From NCBI GenBank assembly GCA_037189845.1, contig JBBCIS010000008.1:248001-312000 (forward strand): a stretch of DNA of 64,000 bases. The letters are read 5' to 3'. Positions 7,908-17,207 of the stretch are shown here, piece after piece. Every line of letters starts with the position of its first letter. The first letter of the stretch is position 1. The stretch is from JAMLHH01 sp037189845 (GTDB taxonomy: Bacteria; Bacteroidota; Bacteroidia; Chitinophagales; JADIYW01). The position numbers were made by a program, and so were the translations under genes. The notes beneath the pieces were generated by a model. It ran no database searches, was not told the origin of the DNA, and worked only from the letters and a program-made list of their open reading frames with translations.

Positions 7908-8909
7908 TTATTCCCAAATGCTGGTAAGCCCCATTAATTCTCTGACACCTTTTAGAGTATCCTGAGCACTGATACGGGCTTTTTCTGCACCTTGTTGAGC
8001 AATTTTTTTCAGTAAAGCTTCATTGTTGTCTAAATCTACAATTTTTTCTCTGATTGGAGCGACAAAGTTGATCATATCAGCAGCCAGCTGCTTCTTAAGA
8101 TCTCCATAGCGGATACTGCAATTATTCCAGCTGTCATCGAAGTGCTGAATAGTGTCAGGAGCAGATACCAATCCCATCAGTGTGAAAAGATTTTTGATTT
8201 CTTCCGGTTTTTCAGAGTTAGGTTCGGCAGGACCTGAATCTGTTTTGGCTTTCATGATTTTTTTAGAAATCGTTTTATCATCGTCTCTCAGATAGATCGC
8301 ATTGCCTTCTCCCTCGGATTTACCCATTTTGCCGTTGCCATCTAATCCCGGAACTTTTACTAATTGTCCGGAGAAGTCAAATGCATGCGGCTCAGGGAAA
8401 AAATCTGATCCATATCTGTGATTAAATCTGACAGCAAAATTTCTTGCCATTTCCAGATGCTGTTCCTGGTCTTTACCTACAGGCACTTTGTGTGCTCTGT
8501 GTATCAGAATATCTGCAGCCATTAAGACAGGATAGGTGAGTAGCCCCGCATTGATATTCTCTTCGTGCTTTCTGACTTTTTCCTTGAAAGAGGCTGTTTT
8601 TTCAAGCTCTCCTTTATACGCCAGCATATTTAAAAGAGTATAAAGCTCTGTGATTTCAGGAACGTCGGATTGTATGTAAATGGACGAGATTTCAGGATCC
8701 AGCCCACATGCGATATATTCTGCCAGAACACCTTTGACGCTTTTTCTTAATTGTACGGGGTCCGGATGTGTTGTGAGCGCATGAAGATTAGCTATGAAGA
8801 AATAACATTCTTTTTCATGCTGTAATTGTATGAAATTACGTACAGCACCAAAATAATTTCCTAAATGAAGCTGACCCGTGGAGCGGATTCCACTCAAAAC
8901 TTTTTCCAT
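7908..8909 (-). CDS. trpS: Tryptophan--tRNA ligase
   Basis: This 333-residue class Ic aminoacyl-tRNA synthetase charges tRNA-Trp in the cytoplasm. The HIGH-type motif is HLGN at residues 15-18, preceded by GIRSTGQL. The KMSKS-type loop is KMGKS at residues 194-198. Both motifs are intact and the length is normal for bacterial TrpRS. An exact -7 box lies four bases upstream of the ATG. The gap to the downstream deoxynucleoside kinase is short, so the two may share a transcript. Confidence 0.97.
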   Translation of the reverse strand: MEKVLSGIRSTGQLHLGNYFGAVRNFIQLQHEKECYFFIANLHALTTHPDPVQLRKSVKGVLAEYIACGLDPEISSIYIQSDVPEITELYTLLNMLAYKGELEKTASFKEKVRKHEENINAGLLTYPVLMAADILIHRAHKVPVGKDQEQHLEMARNFAVRFNHRYGSDFFPEPHAFDFSGQLVKVPGLDGNGKMGKSEGEGNAIYLRDDDKTISKKIMKAKTDSGPAEPNSEKPEEIKNLFTLMGLVSAPDTIQHFDDSWNNCSIRYGDLKKQLAADMINFVAPIREKIVDLDNNEALLKKIAQQGAEKARISAQDTLKGVRELMGLTSIWE

Positions 8910-8913
8910 GTCG

Positions 8914-8921
8914 CAAAAGTA
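8914..8921 (-). promoter_or_regulatory. -7 box TACTTTTG before trpS
   Basis: On the minus strand TACTTTTG is an exact TAnnTTTG match, ending four bases before the trpS start codon. The predicted transcript would have almost no leader. Confidence 0.45.
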
Positions 8922-9031
8922 ATAAATTTTCAGGCACCTTTCGGGCAGGAAAACTTATTTATTACTTAAACTTAATAAGGCTTTTTAATATTGAACTCAG
9001 AATATAATTTTTGAATGCAAGTATCTTAAAA

Positions 9032-10423
9032 TCAAATGTGTATAGCTTCTCCATAAGCTGCGGCAGTAGCTTCCATAATAGCTTCGGACATAGTAGGGTG
9101 AGGATGTACGGAATGTAAGATTTCTTTTCCGGTGCTTTCCAGATTTCTGGCTACTACCACTTCAGAAATCAATTCTGTGACGTTGCTGCCTATCATGTGT
9201 GCTCCTAAAAGCTCTCCATATTTTTTATCATAAATCATTTTGACAAAACCTTCTGCATGTCCTGATGCCTGTGCCTTGCCTGATGCTGTGAAAGGAAACT
9301 TTCCTACTAAAATATCATATCCGGCTTCTTTGGCTTTGGTTTCTGTAAATCCTACAGAAGCAATTTCAGGTTGAGTATATGTACAGGCAGGAATATTGTC
9401 ATATCGTAAGGCTACTGCATGCAATCCCGCAATTTTTTCTACACAGGCGATACCCTCTGCTGAAGCGACATGTGCCAGCGCTGGTCCGGTGGTAACATCA
9501 CCGATCGCATAAAAGCCTTCCACATTGGTCCGGTAAAAGCTGTCGGTTTTGATTTTTCCGTTGACGGTCTCTATTCCTGTATATTCCAATCCTATATTAT
9601 CAATATTGGCAACGACTCCGGCAGCTGAAAGCACAGCATCTGAGCTGAGCTGAATTTCACCTTCCGGCGTGGAGACAATCAGTATCGCCTTTTTCTCCTG
9701 AATTTTGCTGGTAACTACTCTGCTGGTTGTTAAGATTTTCATTCCCATTTTAGTAAATGACTTCCGAAGTGCCTGGGAAACTTCCTCATCTTCATTGGGA
9801 ACGATCCTGTTAAAGAATTCTATCAGGGTTACATTTACTCCTATAGATTGATAGAAATAAGCGAATTCACACCCTATAGCTCCGGCTCCCACAATGATCA
9901 TAGAAGAAGGTAATTCTTTGAGTGTCATTGCTTTTTTGTAATCGAAAATTATTTTTCCATCCTGAGGTAAAGAACCCAGAGGTTTAGATCTTCCACCGGT
10001 TGCGATAATGATATGGGAAGCTTTGTATTCCTGTATATTTCCTTTACTATCGGTGACTTCTATGCGTTTGCCGGGTTTTACTTTACCATATCCCTCGATG
10101 ATGGTGATATTATTTTTCTTCATCAGAAACTTTACACCTTTACTCATGGTTTCAGCTACATTCCGGCTTCTGGAGATAATTTTTTCGAAATCAATCTGGA
10201 TTTTTTTTGCCTGTAATCCATAATTTTCTGCTTCCAGTAAATAATGGTAAACCTGGGCACTTTTGAGTAATGTTTTGGTGGGAATACATCCCCAGTTCAG
10301 GCAAATTCCTCCCAGTGCCTCTTTTTCAACCACTGCTACTTTCATTCCAAGCTGTGCAGCTCTGATCGCTGCTACATATCCTCCGGGACCTGCACCCAAT
10401 ACAATGATATCAAATGTGCTCAT
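9032..10423 (-). CDS. lpdA: Dihydrolipoyl dehydrogenase (E3)
   Basis: This 463-residue flavoprotein reoxidises lipoamide for the 2-oxoacid dehydrogenase complexes and glycine cleavage, passing electrons to NAD. The FAD-binding GAGPGG is at residues 10-15. The redox-active disulfide is C41 and C46 in GGICLNWGCIPTK. The NAD-binding GAGAIGCEFA lies mid-protein. The C-terminal HPHPTMSE carries the catalytic His-Glu pair (about H442 and E447). The length is standard. No E1 or E2 genes are adjacent, so it is a stand-alone E3 serving several complexes. Confidence 0.95.
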   Translation of the reverse strand: MSTFDIIVLGAGPGGYVAAIRAAQLGMKVAVVEKEALGGICLNWGCIPTKTLLKSAQVYHYLLEAENYGLQAKKIQIDFEKIISRSRNVAETMSKGVKFLMKKNNITIIEGYGKVKPGKRIEVTDSKGNIQEYKASHIIIATGGRSKPLGSLPQDGKIIFDYKKAMTLKELPSSMIIVGAGAIGCEFAYFYQSIGVNVTLIEFFNRIVPNEDEEVSQALRKSFTKMGMKILTTSRVVTSKIQEKKAILIVSTPEGEIQLSSDAVLSAAGVVANIDNIGLEYTGIETVNGKIKTDSFYRTNVEGFYAIGDVTTGPALAHVASAEGIACVEKIAGLHAVALRYDNIPACTYTQPEIASVGFTETKAKEAGYDILVGKFPFTASGKAQASGHAEGFVKMIYDKKYGELLGAHMIGSNVTELISEVVVARNLESTGKEILHSVHPHPTMSEAIMEATAAAYGEAIHI

Positions 10424-10526
10424 ACGCTTAAATTACCATGAAAAGACGATAAATACGAATGGTTTCAAAAAAATGAATGGATTTTTCTGATGTACAGAAA
10501 TTTTGTTAGCTGTGTAAAATCATTTA

Positions 10527-10653
10527 TTAGCCACAAAGGCTCTAAGGCACTAAGTTTTTTCTTTGTGACTTCGTTTCTTCGTGGCGTTTCTATATTAGCC
10601 ACAAAGACTCTAAGACACTAATTATTTTCTTTGTGACTTCGTTTCTTCGTGGC
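10527..10653. repeat. Tandem pair of 59-bp imperfect palindromes
   Basis: Two near-identical 59-bp units (10527-10585 and 10595-10653) are spaced 68 bp apart. Each begins TTAGCCACAAAG and ends CTTTGTGACTTCGTTTCTTCGTGGC in pieces, so the left end (GCCACAAAG) pairs imperfectly with the right end (CTTCGTGGC). The second unit differs from the first at only a few positions. The pair fills the gap between lpdA and the acyl-CoA dehydrogenase and ends five bases before the latter's stop codon. Units of this look are widely dispersed in some bacterial genomes. A role as a bidirectional terminator or a mobile REP-like unit is an inference. Confidence 0.75.
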
Positions 10654-10658
10654 ATTTA

Positions 10659-12017
10659 TTATACAAAAGCACTGAATCCGGTAATGGAGCGACCTACAAT
10701 CAATGAATTGATTTCTTTGGTGCCTTCATAAGAATACAATGCTTCTGCATCAGCAACAAACCGGGCTACATTATGTTCGAGTAAAATACCATTGCCGCCC
10801 ATTACTTCTCTGGCTTTGCTGACGATATCTCTTGTGCGCAGTGTGCAGAATACTTTTGCCAGCGATGCATGTTCATCCTTCAGCAACCCCTGATCCTGCA
10901 TCTCTGACAGGCGATATACCATCGTTTGCATGGCAGTGAGATTTGACAGCATCTCTACGAGATGTCCCTGTATCATCTGAAAAGATGCAATAGGTCTGCC
11001 GAACTGATGTCTTGTTCTGGTATAGTCCAACGCACTTTCATATGCGCCTCTTGCGCAGCCCACAGCCATCCAGGCGACACCAGCACGGGTCATTTTCAGG
11101 ACTTTGGCAGTGTCTTTGAAAGTATTGGCATTTTGTAAACGGTCAGATTCGGGCACTACACAATTTTTCATGGTAATCAATCCGTTCTGAACAATCCTGA
11201 GTGCCATTTTATCCCTTATTTTTTCTACATGAAAACCAGGATTGTCTTTTTTGACAATGAATCCTTTGACCTGTCCGTCAGAAATATCTTTTGCCCAGAT
11301 AATAGTCATATCCGAAAATGTAGCATTTCCTATCCATTTCTTTTGTCCGTTGAGCACCCATCCGTCTACCGTTTTTTCACAGGTAGTAGTCAGACCTCCA
11401 GCCGCACCTGAACCTACTTCCGGTTCTGTCAATCCGAATGCGCCAATGCACTCCAGCTGTTGCATTTTAGGAAGCCATTCCAGCTTTTGATCTTCCGAGC
11501 CACAGAGATAAATGGAGCCCATTGCCAATCCTGACTGAACTCCGAAAAAGGTAGCTACGGAGGCATCAACCCGTGCTATTTCCATCGCGATAACACCTTC
11601 CATGAGAAAGGGAAGATTAGGACATCCATAACCATCGTAAGTCACACCGCAAAGGTTCAGCTTTTTAAACTTATCTATAATTTCAAATGGAAACTCATCA
11701 TGCAGCCAGTATTCATTGACCAATGGTTTGATCTCTTCCTCCATCATATTCCTGAGCTGGAGCTGGATCACCCGATGTTCGTCGCTTAGCTTATCGCTGA
11801 GCTCATAGAAGTCAGCATTGATGTCAGGAAGCTTCTTTTTCTTACTTTCACCACTCATCATTCTGATGAGTCCTTTTATCTGAGCCTCATCCATTTTGGA
11901 CAGCTGACCGAGAACTTCTGAAATATCCACTTCGGATGCTATGTTTTTAAGATGCTCTAAATCAATAGATTTTAATAGTCGAAGAACACTCTTGAAATTC
12001 GAAAAGTTATTGGACAT
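10659..12017 (-). CDS. Acyl-CoA dehydrogenase, glutaryl-CoA dehydrogenase-like
   Basis: This 452-residue flavoenzyme oxidises an acyl-CoA between alpha and beta carbons. The middle domain has GAFGLTEPEVGSGAAG, contacting FAD and substrate, followed by KKWIGNATFSD. The C-terminal domain carries the RHQFGRPIASFQ signature. The catalytic glutamate sits in YSYEGTKEIN (about E431), in the position used by glutaryl-CoA and plant short-chain acyl-CoA oxidase-like members. An N-terminal extension of about 60 residues precedes the usual core. The true substrate cannot be read from the sequence. It is transcribed singly and flanked downstream by the tandem palindromes. Confidence 0.9.
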   Translation of the reverse strand: MSNNFSNFKSVLRLLKSIDLEHLKNIASEVDISEVLGQLSKMDEAQIKGLIRMMSGESKKKKLPDINADFYELSDKLSDEHRVIQLQLRNMMEEEIKPLVNEYWLHDEFPFEIIDKFKKLNLCGVTYDGYGCPNLPFLMEGVIAMEIARVDASVATFFGVQSGLAMGSIYLCGSEDQKLEWLPKMQQLECIGAFGLTEPEVGSGAAGGLTTTCEKTVDGWVLNGQKKWIGNATFSDMTIIWAKDISDGQVKGFIVKKDNPGFHVEKIRDKMALRIVQNGLITMKNCVVPESDRLQNANTFKDTAKVLKMTRAGVAWMAVGCARGAYESALDYTRTRHQFGRPIASFQMIQGHLVEMLSNLTAMQTMVYRLSEMQDQGLLKDEHASLAKVFCTLRTRDIVSKAREVMGGNGILLEHNVARFVADAEALYSYEGTKEINSLIVGRSITGFSAFV

Positions 12018-12132
12018 AATGATAGTTTAGTGCATTGAGAAAATTACAATGCACATAATTTGTCATTATTATCCTGAGTTCGCAAGTTCCGGATACAGAT
12101 GAATCGGACTGTTAAGATTATTTATCGTTTAG

Positions 12133-13776
12133 CTACTTATACAAGTAATTATCTGATCTGAATATTTCCAGAGCTTTTAGTACAGCCGGATCCTGTTTGG
12201 ATGTAACGTATTGGAACCCTTCAGAACTGAATTTTTGCTTTGCAAAAGCAGCTTTTAGCCTGATCCTGATTTCTCTTTTGACATCCTGATTGGCCAGATT
12301 TGCAAATTTAGCCTGTTTGGTATTCGTACAGAAGTGGATAAAAGATTGATACAAAGCTTCTGAGATCTGAAAATCTCTTTCAAAAGCTTCTATGTTTTTA
12401 AATGCTGAAAACTCCTGTGGATGCCTGTTGAAGTAGGCATAGGTAAATTCCTGAATCCAACCTCCTGAGAAAATCTGAAGGCTGAAAGCATTGATATATG
12501 AAGTATCAAATGCTACAAAGTAATCCGGAGCAATACCTCCGCCGCCAAATACCGGTCGTTTGAGAACTTTGGTAAAATATTGATTCGTAGTATCCTGCTT
12601 CGCCAATCCCCGGTTATCTTCTGCGGTAAAAAGTTCTCCGTTTTCGTATCTGTCTACAAAGTCATGGTTATATTCTTCTCCCTTGCCTTTGACATATGGG
12701 CGCTGAATAGAACGTCCGCTGGGAGTGTAGTATTTTGCTATTGTAAGACGTACAGCAGATCCATTGCTCAGTGCATATTGCTGCTGAACGAGTCCTTTGC
12801 CGAAAGATCTCCTTCCTACTACTATCCCTCTGTCCCAATCCTGTATTGCACCGGCTAGAATTTCGCTTGCAGAAGCTGAACCTTCATCAATCAATATGGC
12901 AACTTTACCTTTCAGGAAATAACCATCTCTTTCTGCATAGTATGATTGCTTTGGAATGGTACGTCCTTCTATGTAAACAATTTCTTTTTTATCACCTACC
13001 AGCTCGCTGACAATTTTTACTGCTTCCTCGAGAAAGCCACCCGGATTTTGTCTTAGATCGATGATCAGCTGAGAGATATTCTGCTTTTTGAGAGCCTGCA
13101 GCTTTTCTGTAAATTCTTTGTAGGTCTGACCGCTGAAACGACCGATTTTAATATATCCTGTGCTTTCATCTATTTTAAAACCTGCATCTACGCTGTATAA
13201 AGGAATTTTATCTCTTTGGATCTGATAGTCAATCAGACTCTGCTGACCATTTCTTTTTATGCTGACCTTAACTTTGGTGCCTTTGGGACCTTTTAATTTC
13301 CTGATGACATCATCATTGGATATTTTTATACCTGCAACTGTCGTGTCATTGATTTTGACAATCTGATCACCTGACAAGATTCCCAACAGCTGGGAAGGAC
13401 CGCCTGCGATAGGCGAGATCACTTGTATTGTATCATTGACGACATAAAATTCAATACCTATCCCTTCAAAATTTCCGGTCATTTCCTCCTCTACAAATTG
13501 CATGTCACTGGCTGGAATCAGATAGGAGTGAGGGTCCAGCTCACTGATGATTTTTTCGACTACCTCATCATAGTGTTTGTTAAGCTCAGGATCTTCCACG
13601 TAATAAGTGTTGATCAGATCCAGCGTTTCAGTAATCGGGTTAGAATCAGGTGAAATATTTAAGAACTGACGATAAATCTGATTCTTCTGAATATTATATC
13701 CCAGATATATGCCACTTGCCAGTATGATTGCAAAGATGAACGGAAACCAGATGTTTCTACTGAAATTGTTGCTCAT
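12133..13776 (-). CDS. S41 family C-terminal processing peptidase
   Basis: This 547-residue protein has an N-terminal membrane anchor (about residues 9-27) and a PDZ domain around residues 100-175, including GIGIEF and GDQIVKIND. The S41 catalytic core has the nucleophile in GSASASE (299-305) and the lysine in SFGKG (K327). The family cuts periplasmic substrates at their C termini with a Ser-Lys dyad, as in CtpA/Prc. A C-terminal extension of about 150 residues beyond the core is usual in Bacteroidota forms. The gene follows the lipid kinase on the same strand from the opposite side, with 24 bases between them, and could share its regulation. Confidence 0.93.
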   Translation of the reverse strand: MSNNFSRNIWFPFIFAIILASGIYLGYNIQKNQIYRQFLNISPDSNPITETLDLINTYYVEDPELNKHYDEVVEKIISELDPHSYLIPASDMQFVEEEMTGNFEGIGIEFYVVNDTIQVISPIAGGPSQLLGILSGDQIVKINDTTVAGIKISNDDVIRKLKGPKGTKVKVSIKRNGQQSLIDYQIQRDKIPLYSVDAGFKIDESTGYIKIGRFSGQTYKEFTEKLQALKKQNISQLIIDLRQNPGGFLEEAVKIVSELVGDKKEIVYIEGRTIPKQSYYAERDGYFLKGKVAILIDEGSASASEILAGAIQDWDRGIVVGRRSFGKGLVQQQYALSNGSAVRLTIAKYYTPSGRSIQRPYVKGKGEEYNHDFVDRYENGELFTAEDNRGLAKQDTTNQYFTKVLKRPVFGGGGIAPDYFVAFDTSYINAFSLQIFSGGWIQEFTYAYFNRHPQEFSAFKNIEAFERDFQISEALYQSFIHFCTNTKQAKFANLANQDVKREIRIRLKAAFAKQKFSSEGFQYVTSKQDPAVLKALEIFRSDNYLYK

Positions 13777-13800
13777 AATAATGAACCAAAGTACAGACTT

Positions 13801-14733
13801 TTAGCAATAAAAGTGAATTCGTCGAGATAAGTTAATGATTTTTAAAGGTGCATAACCAATAAACTCTCCATCCATATCTATTGGTAATTCTCTTTCGTCT
13901 GCTGAGGTAATAGAGATTTCCTCACTTTTATAATAGAATACTTCAGGATGGGATAATCGCTGGCATTTTTTGACAGTGCCGAGATGTTTCAGATAATCCA
14001 ATACGCCTATGTCGCCCAGAATCACAATATCCATCAACCCGTCATTCAGCTCGGCTTCGGGAGCTATTCCCAGTCCGTTTCCAAAGTACTTGCCATTGGC
14101 AACGATGACATTCATCGCTTTACCCTGATATTGAATATCCTGATGATGAACATTTACCAGCGATTTTTTATAAGTAAAAAATGTTTTGGCGATCTGTATC
14201 CGGTATCTGACTGATTTGGAAAATAATGAATTGTCTTTTTCCAGATTTTCTACGATGACTCCACCCATGCCCACATCGGTGATATTGGCAAAATAACGTT
14301 GTTTAGCTTGTTTGTTTTTATCAGAAAATTCAGCTGATCCAATATCTGTAAGGGTAACTCTGTCTTTGTCTATTGATTGTTTTAAATCCTTGAGAGATGA
14401 TGAGATTTTAAGTGTCTTACACAAATCATTCCCTGTGCCCATTGGTATAATGCCAAGCTTAAACTCCTTGATTTTTTCCCAATCTGTAATATTGTTATGA
14501 GTAAAAGCTTCTGCCAGGCCATTGATCAGCTCATTTACAGAACCATCACCGCCGGCAACAACTATCTTTTTGTAACCTGCATGAACAGCTTCTTTTACAA
14601 GTTCAGGAAGATGACCTGCGTATTCAGAAAGGTATTTTTGATAAGTATCGTTAGAAAATACTGCATCTATTTGAGCGGCTACATTTTTCCATTGAGGAAT
14701 ATTGCAGTTGAGCAGAAAAGCAATATGAGACAT
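13801..14733 (-). CDS. Diacylglycerol kinase-like lipid kinase
   Basis: The 310-residue protein begins MSHIAFLLNC and has the DAGK catalytic signature GGDGSVNELINGL at residues 61-73. A second glycine motif, GIIPMGTGNDLCKTL, follows downstream. This is the soluble YegS/BmrU-type lipid or sphingoid kinase fold with an N-terminal nucleotide-binding domain and a C-terminal beta-sandwich. The substrate is unknown; diacylglycerol or a sphingolipid precursor are possible, since some Bacteroidota make sphingolipids. A TTG two codons upstream is in frame, but the ATG at 14733 with a -7 box three bases before it is preferred. Confidence 0.9.
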   Translation of the reverse strand: MSHIAFLLNCNIPQWKNVAAQIDAVFSNDTYQKYLSEYAGHLPELVKEAVHAGYKKIVVAGGDGSVNELINGLAEAFTHNNITDWEKIKEFKLGIIPMGTGNDLCKTLKISSSLKDLKQSIDKDRVTLTDIGSAEFSDKNKQAKQRYFANITDVGMGGVIVENLEKDNSLFSKSVRYRIQIAKTFFTYKKSLVNVHHQDIQYQGKAMNVIVANGKYFGNGLGIAPEAELNDGLMDIVILGDIGVLDYLKHLGTVKKCQRLSHPEVFYYKSEEISITSADERELPIDMDGEFIGYAPLKIINLSRRIHFYC

Positions 14734-14736
14734 GCT

Positions 14737-14744
14737 CAAAAATA
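14737..14744 (-). promoter_or_regulatory. -7 box TATTTTTG before the lipid kinase
   Basis: An exact TAnnTTTG match on the minus strand ends three bases before the ATG at 14733. It supports that ATG over the upstream TTG, which falls inside the box. Confidence 0.45.
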
Positions 14745-14905
14745 AGGAAGAAACTTAGAAATCCACCTATGAGCGTATTTATATCAAAATTATTTCCATT
14801 TGATTATCCCTGTTATAAAGTGTTTTCTACTCAAAATATCAGAAGGAGCATTACGTTATTTCTGACAAAATATCTATTTTTTATTCCTCTCAATAAATTG
14901 TCTCC

Positions 14906-15550
14906 ATGAAGTCTGTTTATAAATGTATCTTTTTGATATTGTGTCTGTTATTATATTCCTGTAAAAATGACAATGCTAGTGCAAAACAACGGGAATCCGT
15001 AGCTGATGCTGAATCTGTAGAGTTGTTTGACAGGCTATCCGGCAAAGCAGGAGAAGCCTATCAGTATTGTGTATCAGAAGATATAAATACCGATTTTTGT
15101 GTATTGGTAGACATGATGATTCCTTCAGGAAAATACCGGTTTTTTGTCTGGGATTTTAACACTCAATCCATCGCTCATCAGTATCTTGTAACACATGGTA
15201 CATGCGATGGATCTTCAGTCAGTCCTGAAATGAGAAAAGGCGTCAACTTCAGCAATCTGAGTAATAGTCATTGCTCTTCTTTAGGAAAATATAAAATAGG
15301 CAAAAGAGATTATAGCAGCTGGGGCATCAATGTCAAATACTGGCTGCATGGACAAGAGTCAACCAATAATAAAGCAGCCGATAGGGTAGTCGTATTGCAT
15401 TCCTGGGAAGTTATACCGGACGAAGAAGTACATCCGATAAAAATAGCAAGAAGCTGGGGATGTCCTGCTGTCTCAAATCAGGCAATGAGAGAATTGGATG
15501 ATTTACTGAAAAATAAAGCAAAATCTACTTTGCTCTGGATTTTCAACTGA
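14906..15550 (+). CDS. YkuD_2-type L,D-transpeptidase-like lipoprotein
   Basis: The 214-residue protein has a signal peptide and lipobox LYSC with the cysteine at residue 19. The body follows the pattern of the YkuD_2 subfamily: a PSGKYRFFVWD strand, THGTC, FSNLSNSHCSSLGKY, a conserved histidine (H165), and SWGCPAVS with the probable nucleophile C186. L,D-transpeptidases crosslink peptidoglycan or attach proteins to it in the periplasm. The spacing between H165 and C186 fits. Whether this subfamily is an active transpeptidase is less certain than for classical YkuD. It has no obvious operon partner. Confidence 0.85.
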   Translation: MKSVYKCIFLILCLLLYSCKNDNASAKQRESVADAESVELFDRLSGKAGEAYQYCVSEDINTDFCVLVDMMIPSGKYRFFVWDFNTQSIAHQYLVTHGTCDGSSVSPEMRKGVNFSNLSNSHCSSLGKYKIGKRDYSSWGINVKYWLHGQESTNNKAADRVVVLHSWEVIPDEEVHPIKIARSWGCPAVSNQAMRELDDLLKNKAKSTLLWIFN

Positions 15551-15725
15551 AACAATTTATTCACTTGCATCAGGGAGATGTTTATATCTATTACAGACAT
15601 CTTTTAACTTTTTCAGATTAATCTTTTGATATTACTGTAAATTATTTGATTAGATTCATGTATGTTGAAAATCAACAGCTTGAATAATAGATATTTGCTT
15701 AAATAAAAACTTACTACCGAGAAGA

Positions 15726-17171
15726 ATGGACATTAGTATTCAAAAAATAGAAGGCTGGGCACCCAATGCCGCGGCAGCCAAAAATGGCCGGGATCTGGTT
15801 GCTAAAAATAAACTCTCCAATTTGAAAATTGATGCTGAAAAAACAGTGATATGGGGTGATTGTGCCGGAAGCGGAAAAACTCCTTATAGTTGTTCGGCAG
15901 ATTTTACAGAGCCATCCAATCCGGTTTTTCGATGTAATTGCCCGAGTAGACAGTTCCCATGTAAACATGGTTTGGGATTGGCTTATGCATTTGAAAAAGG
16001 TCTGACATTTTCTACGGATGCTATTCCTGAAGATATTTCTTCCAAAAGGGAAAAAATAGAAAAACGACAAGAGAAAAAATCTCAGGAAATAGAAGCTATC
16101 AAGGAAAGTATCCAGGACAAAGCCGCAAAACCCAAAAAGGTCAATGTGGCTGCAACAGTGAAAAAATACGATGCCCAGCTGAATGGAATCGAAATGGCCG
16201 GGAAAATTCTGACAAATATGGTTCAGAACGGTCTGTCTTCTATTGACAGCAAAGAGAAAAGAAATATTCATATTCAGGTAAAAGAGCTGGGCAACTATTA
16301 TATCAATGGAATCCAGACGGCATTTAATGATCTGTTGCTCGAATTGGACGAGGTGAAAAATGAGGAGTATTCCAATGTGATAGACCGTATCAACTACATC
16401 TCGGCATTATTGAAAAAAGCTGCGGATTATCTTCAAAAACGCAAGGAAAATCCCGAAAGGGAGCCGGAAACCAATTCTGCCATAGAAGAGCAAATCGGCA
16501 CAGTGTGGAAACTTACAGATTTGATTCAGCATGGCTTATGGGAAGAAAACGCAGAATTAGTCCAGTTGTCGTTCAATAGCTATGATGATTCTGCCCGCAA
16601 AGAATGGGTAGATGAAGGAAACTGGTTGAATCTGAAAACAGGGAAAATATATAAGACAAAAAACTATCGACCGTACAGAGCTGCTAAGTACATCAAAGAA
16701 GGGAACAGCGTTTCGGATATTGTTGCTTTAAAGGAGCTATACATCTATCCCGGAGATATCAATCCCAGAGTTCGTTGGGAAGCAGAAGCCCGTACAGAAA
16801 GGAATCTGGAATTGTCCGATATTAAAACCATTCATCAATATGCTTCTGCGAACTATGCCGAAGTAGTCAAATCCATAAAAAACAGTATCAAAAATCCATT
16901 GAATGACAAAAATCCATTGGTGCTGATACAGTTGCACAAAGCATGGCTCAATGGGGAAAATATTGTTTTGGAAGATTCAAACGGAAATCTGTTGACGCTG
17001 ACAGAAGTACCCGGTAGTACAGCTTTGACAGCTTTAAAAATGATTTTACCCGGAAATCCTGTTTCATCCAGTTTGCTTGTGATGATTGACAATAATTTGC
17101 AGACAGGATTGTTTTCGGCATTTCCACTATCATTAGTGTCTGATAACAAGATTATTAAGTTGGTTTATTAA
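15726..17171 (+). CDS. SWIM zinc finger protein, first gene of the MoxR/VWA operon
   Basis: The 481-residue protein has a SWIM zinc-binding motif at residues 70-81: C70, C72, C79 and H81 in the form CxC-x6-CxH. SWIM domains bind nucleic acid or protein. A highly charged Lys/Glu linker (about 100-140) follows, then a long mostly helical region with no enzyme motif. The gene opens a run of five co-directional genes with short gaps (36, 46, 99 and 12 bases), so it is probably co-expressed with the HEAT, MoxR, DUF5682 and VWA genes. A role as the target-binding subunit of that machine is an inference. Confidence 0.88.
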   Translation: MDISIQKIEGWAPNAAAAKNGRDLVAKNKLSNLKIDAEKTVIWGDCAGSGKTPYSCSADFTEPSNPVFRCNCPSRQFPCKHGLGLAYAFEKGLTFSTDAIPEDISSKREKIEKRQEKKSQEIEAIKESIQDKAAKPKKVNVAATVKKYDAQLNGIEMAGKILTNMVQNGLSSIDSKEKRNIHIQVKELGNYYINGIQTAFNDLLLELDEVKNEEYSNVIDRINYISALLKKAADYLQKRKENPEREPETNSAIEEQIGTVWKLTDLIQHGLWEENAELVQLSFNSYDDSARKEWVDEGNWLNLKTGKIYKTKNYRPYRAAKYIKEGNSVSDIVALKELYIYPGDINPRVRWEAEARTERNLELSDIKTIHQYASANYAEVVKSIKNSIKNPLNDKNPLVLIQLHKAWLNGENIVLEDSNGNLLTLTEVPGSTALTALKMILPGNPVSSSLLVMIDNNLQTGLFSAFPLSLVSDNKIIKLVY

Positions 17172-17207
17172 TTAAGAATTTTAGTATTTGTCGTAAAAGA
17201 TTTATTC

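Noticed and set aside
15714..16271. 185-codon minus-strand open frame opposite the SWIM gene
   Set aside because: It lies entirely opposite a well-supported gene with an intact zinc motif; its own protein is Phe/Ser/Ile-rich with no family sign, as expected for an antisense shadow.
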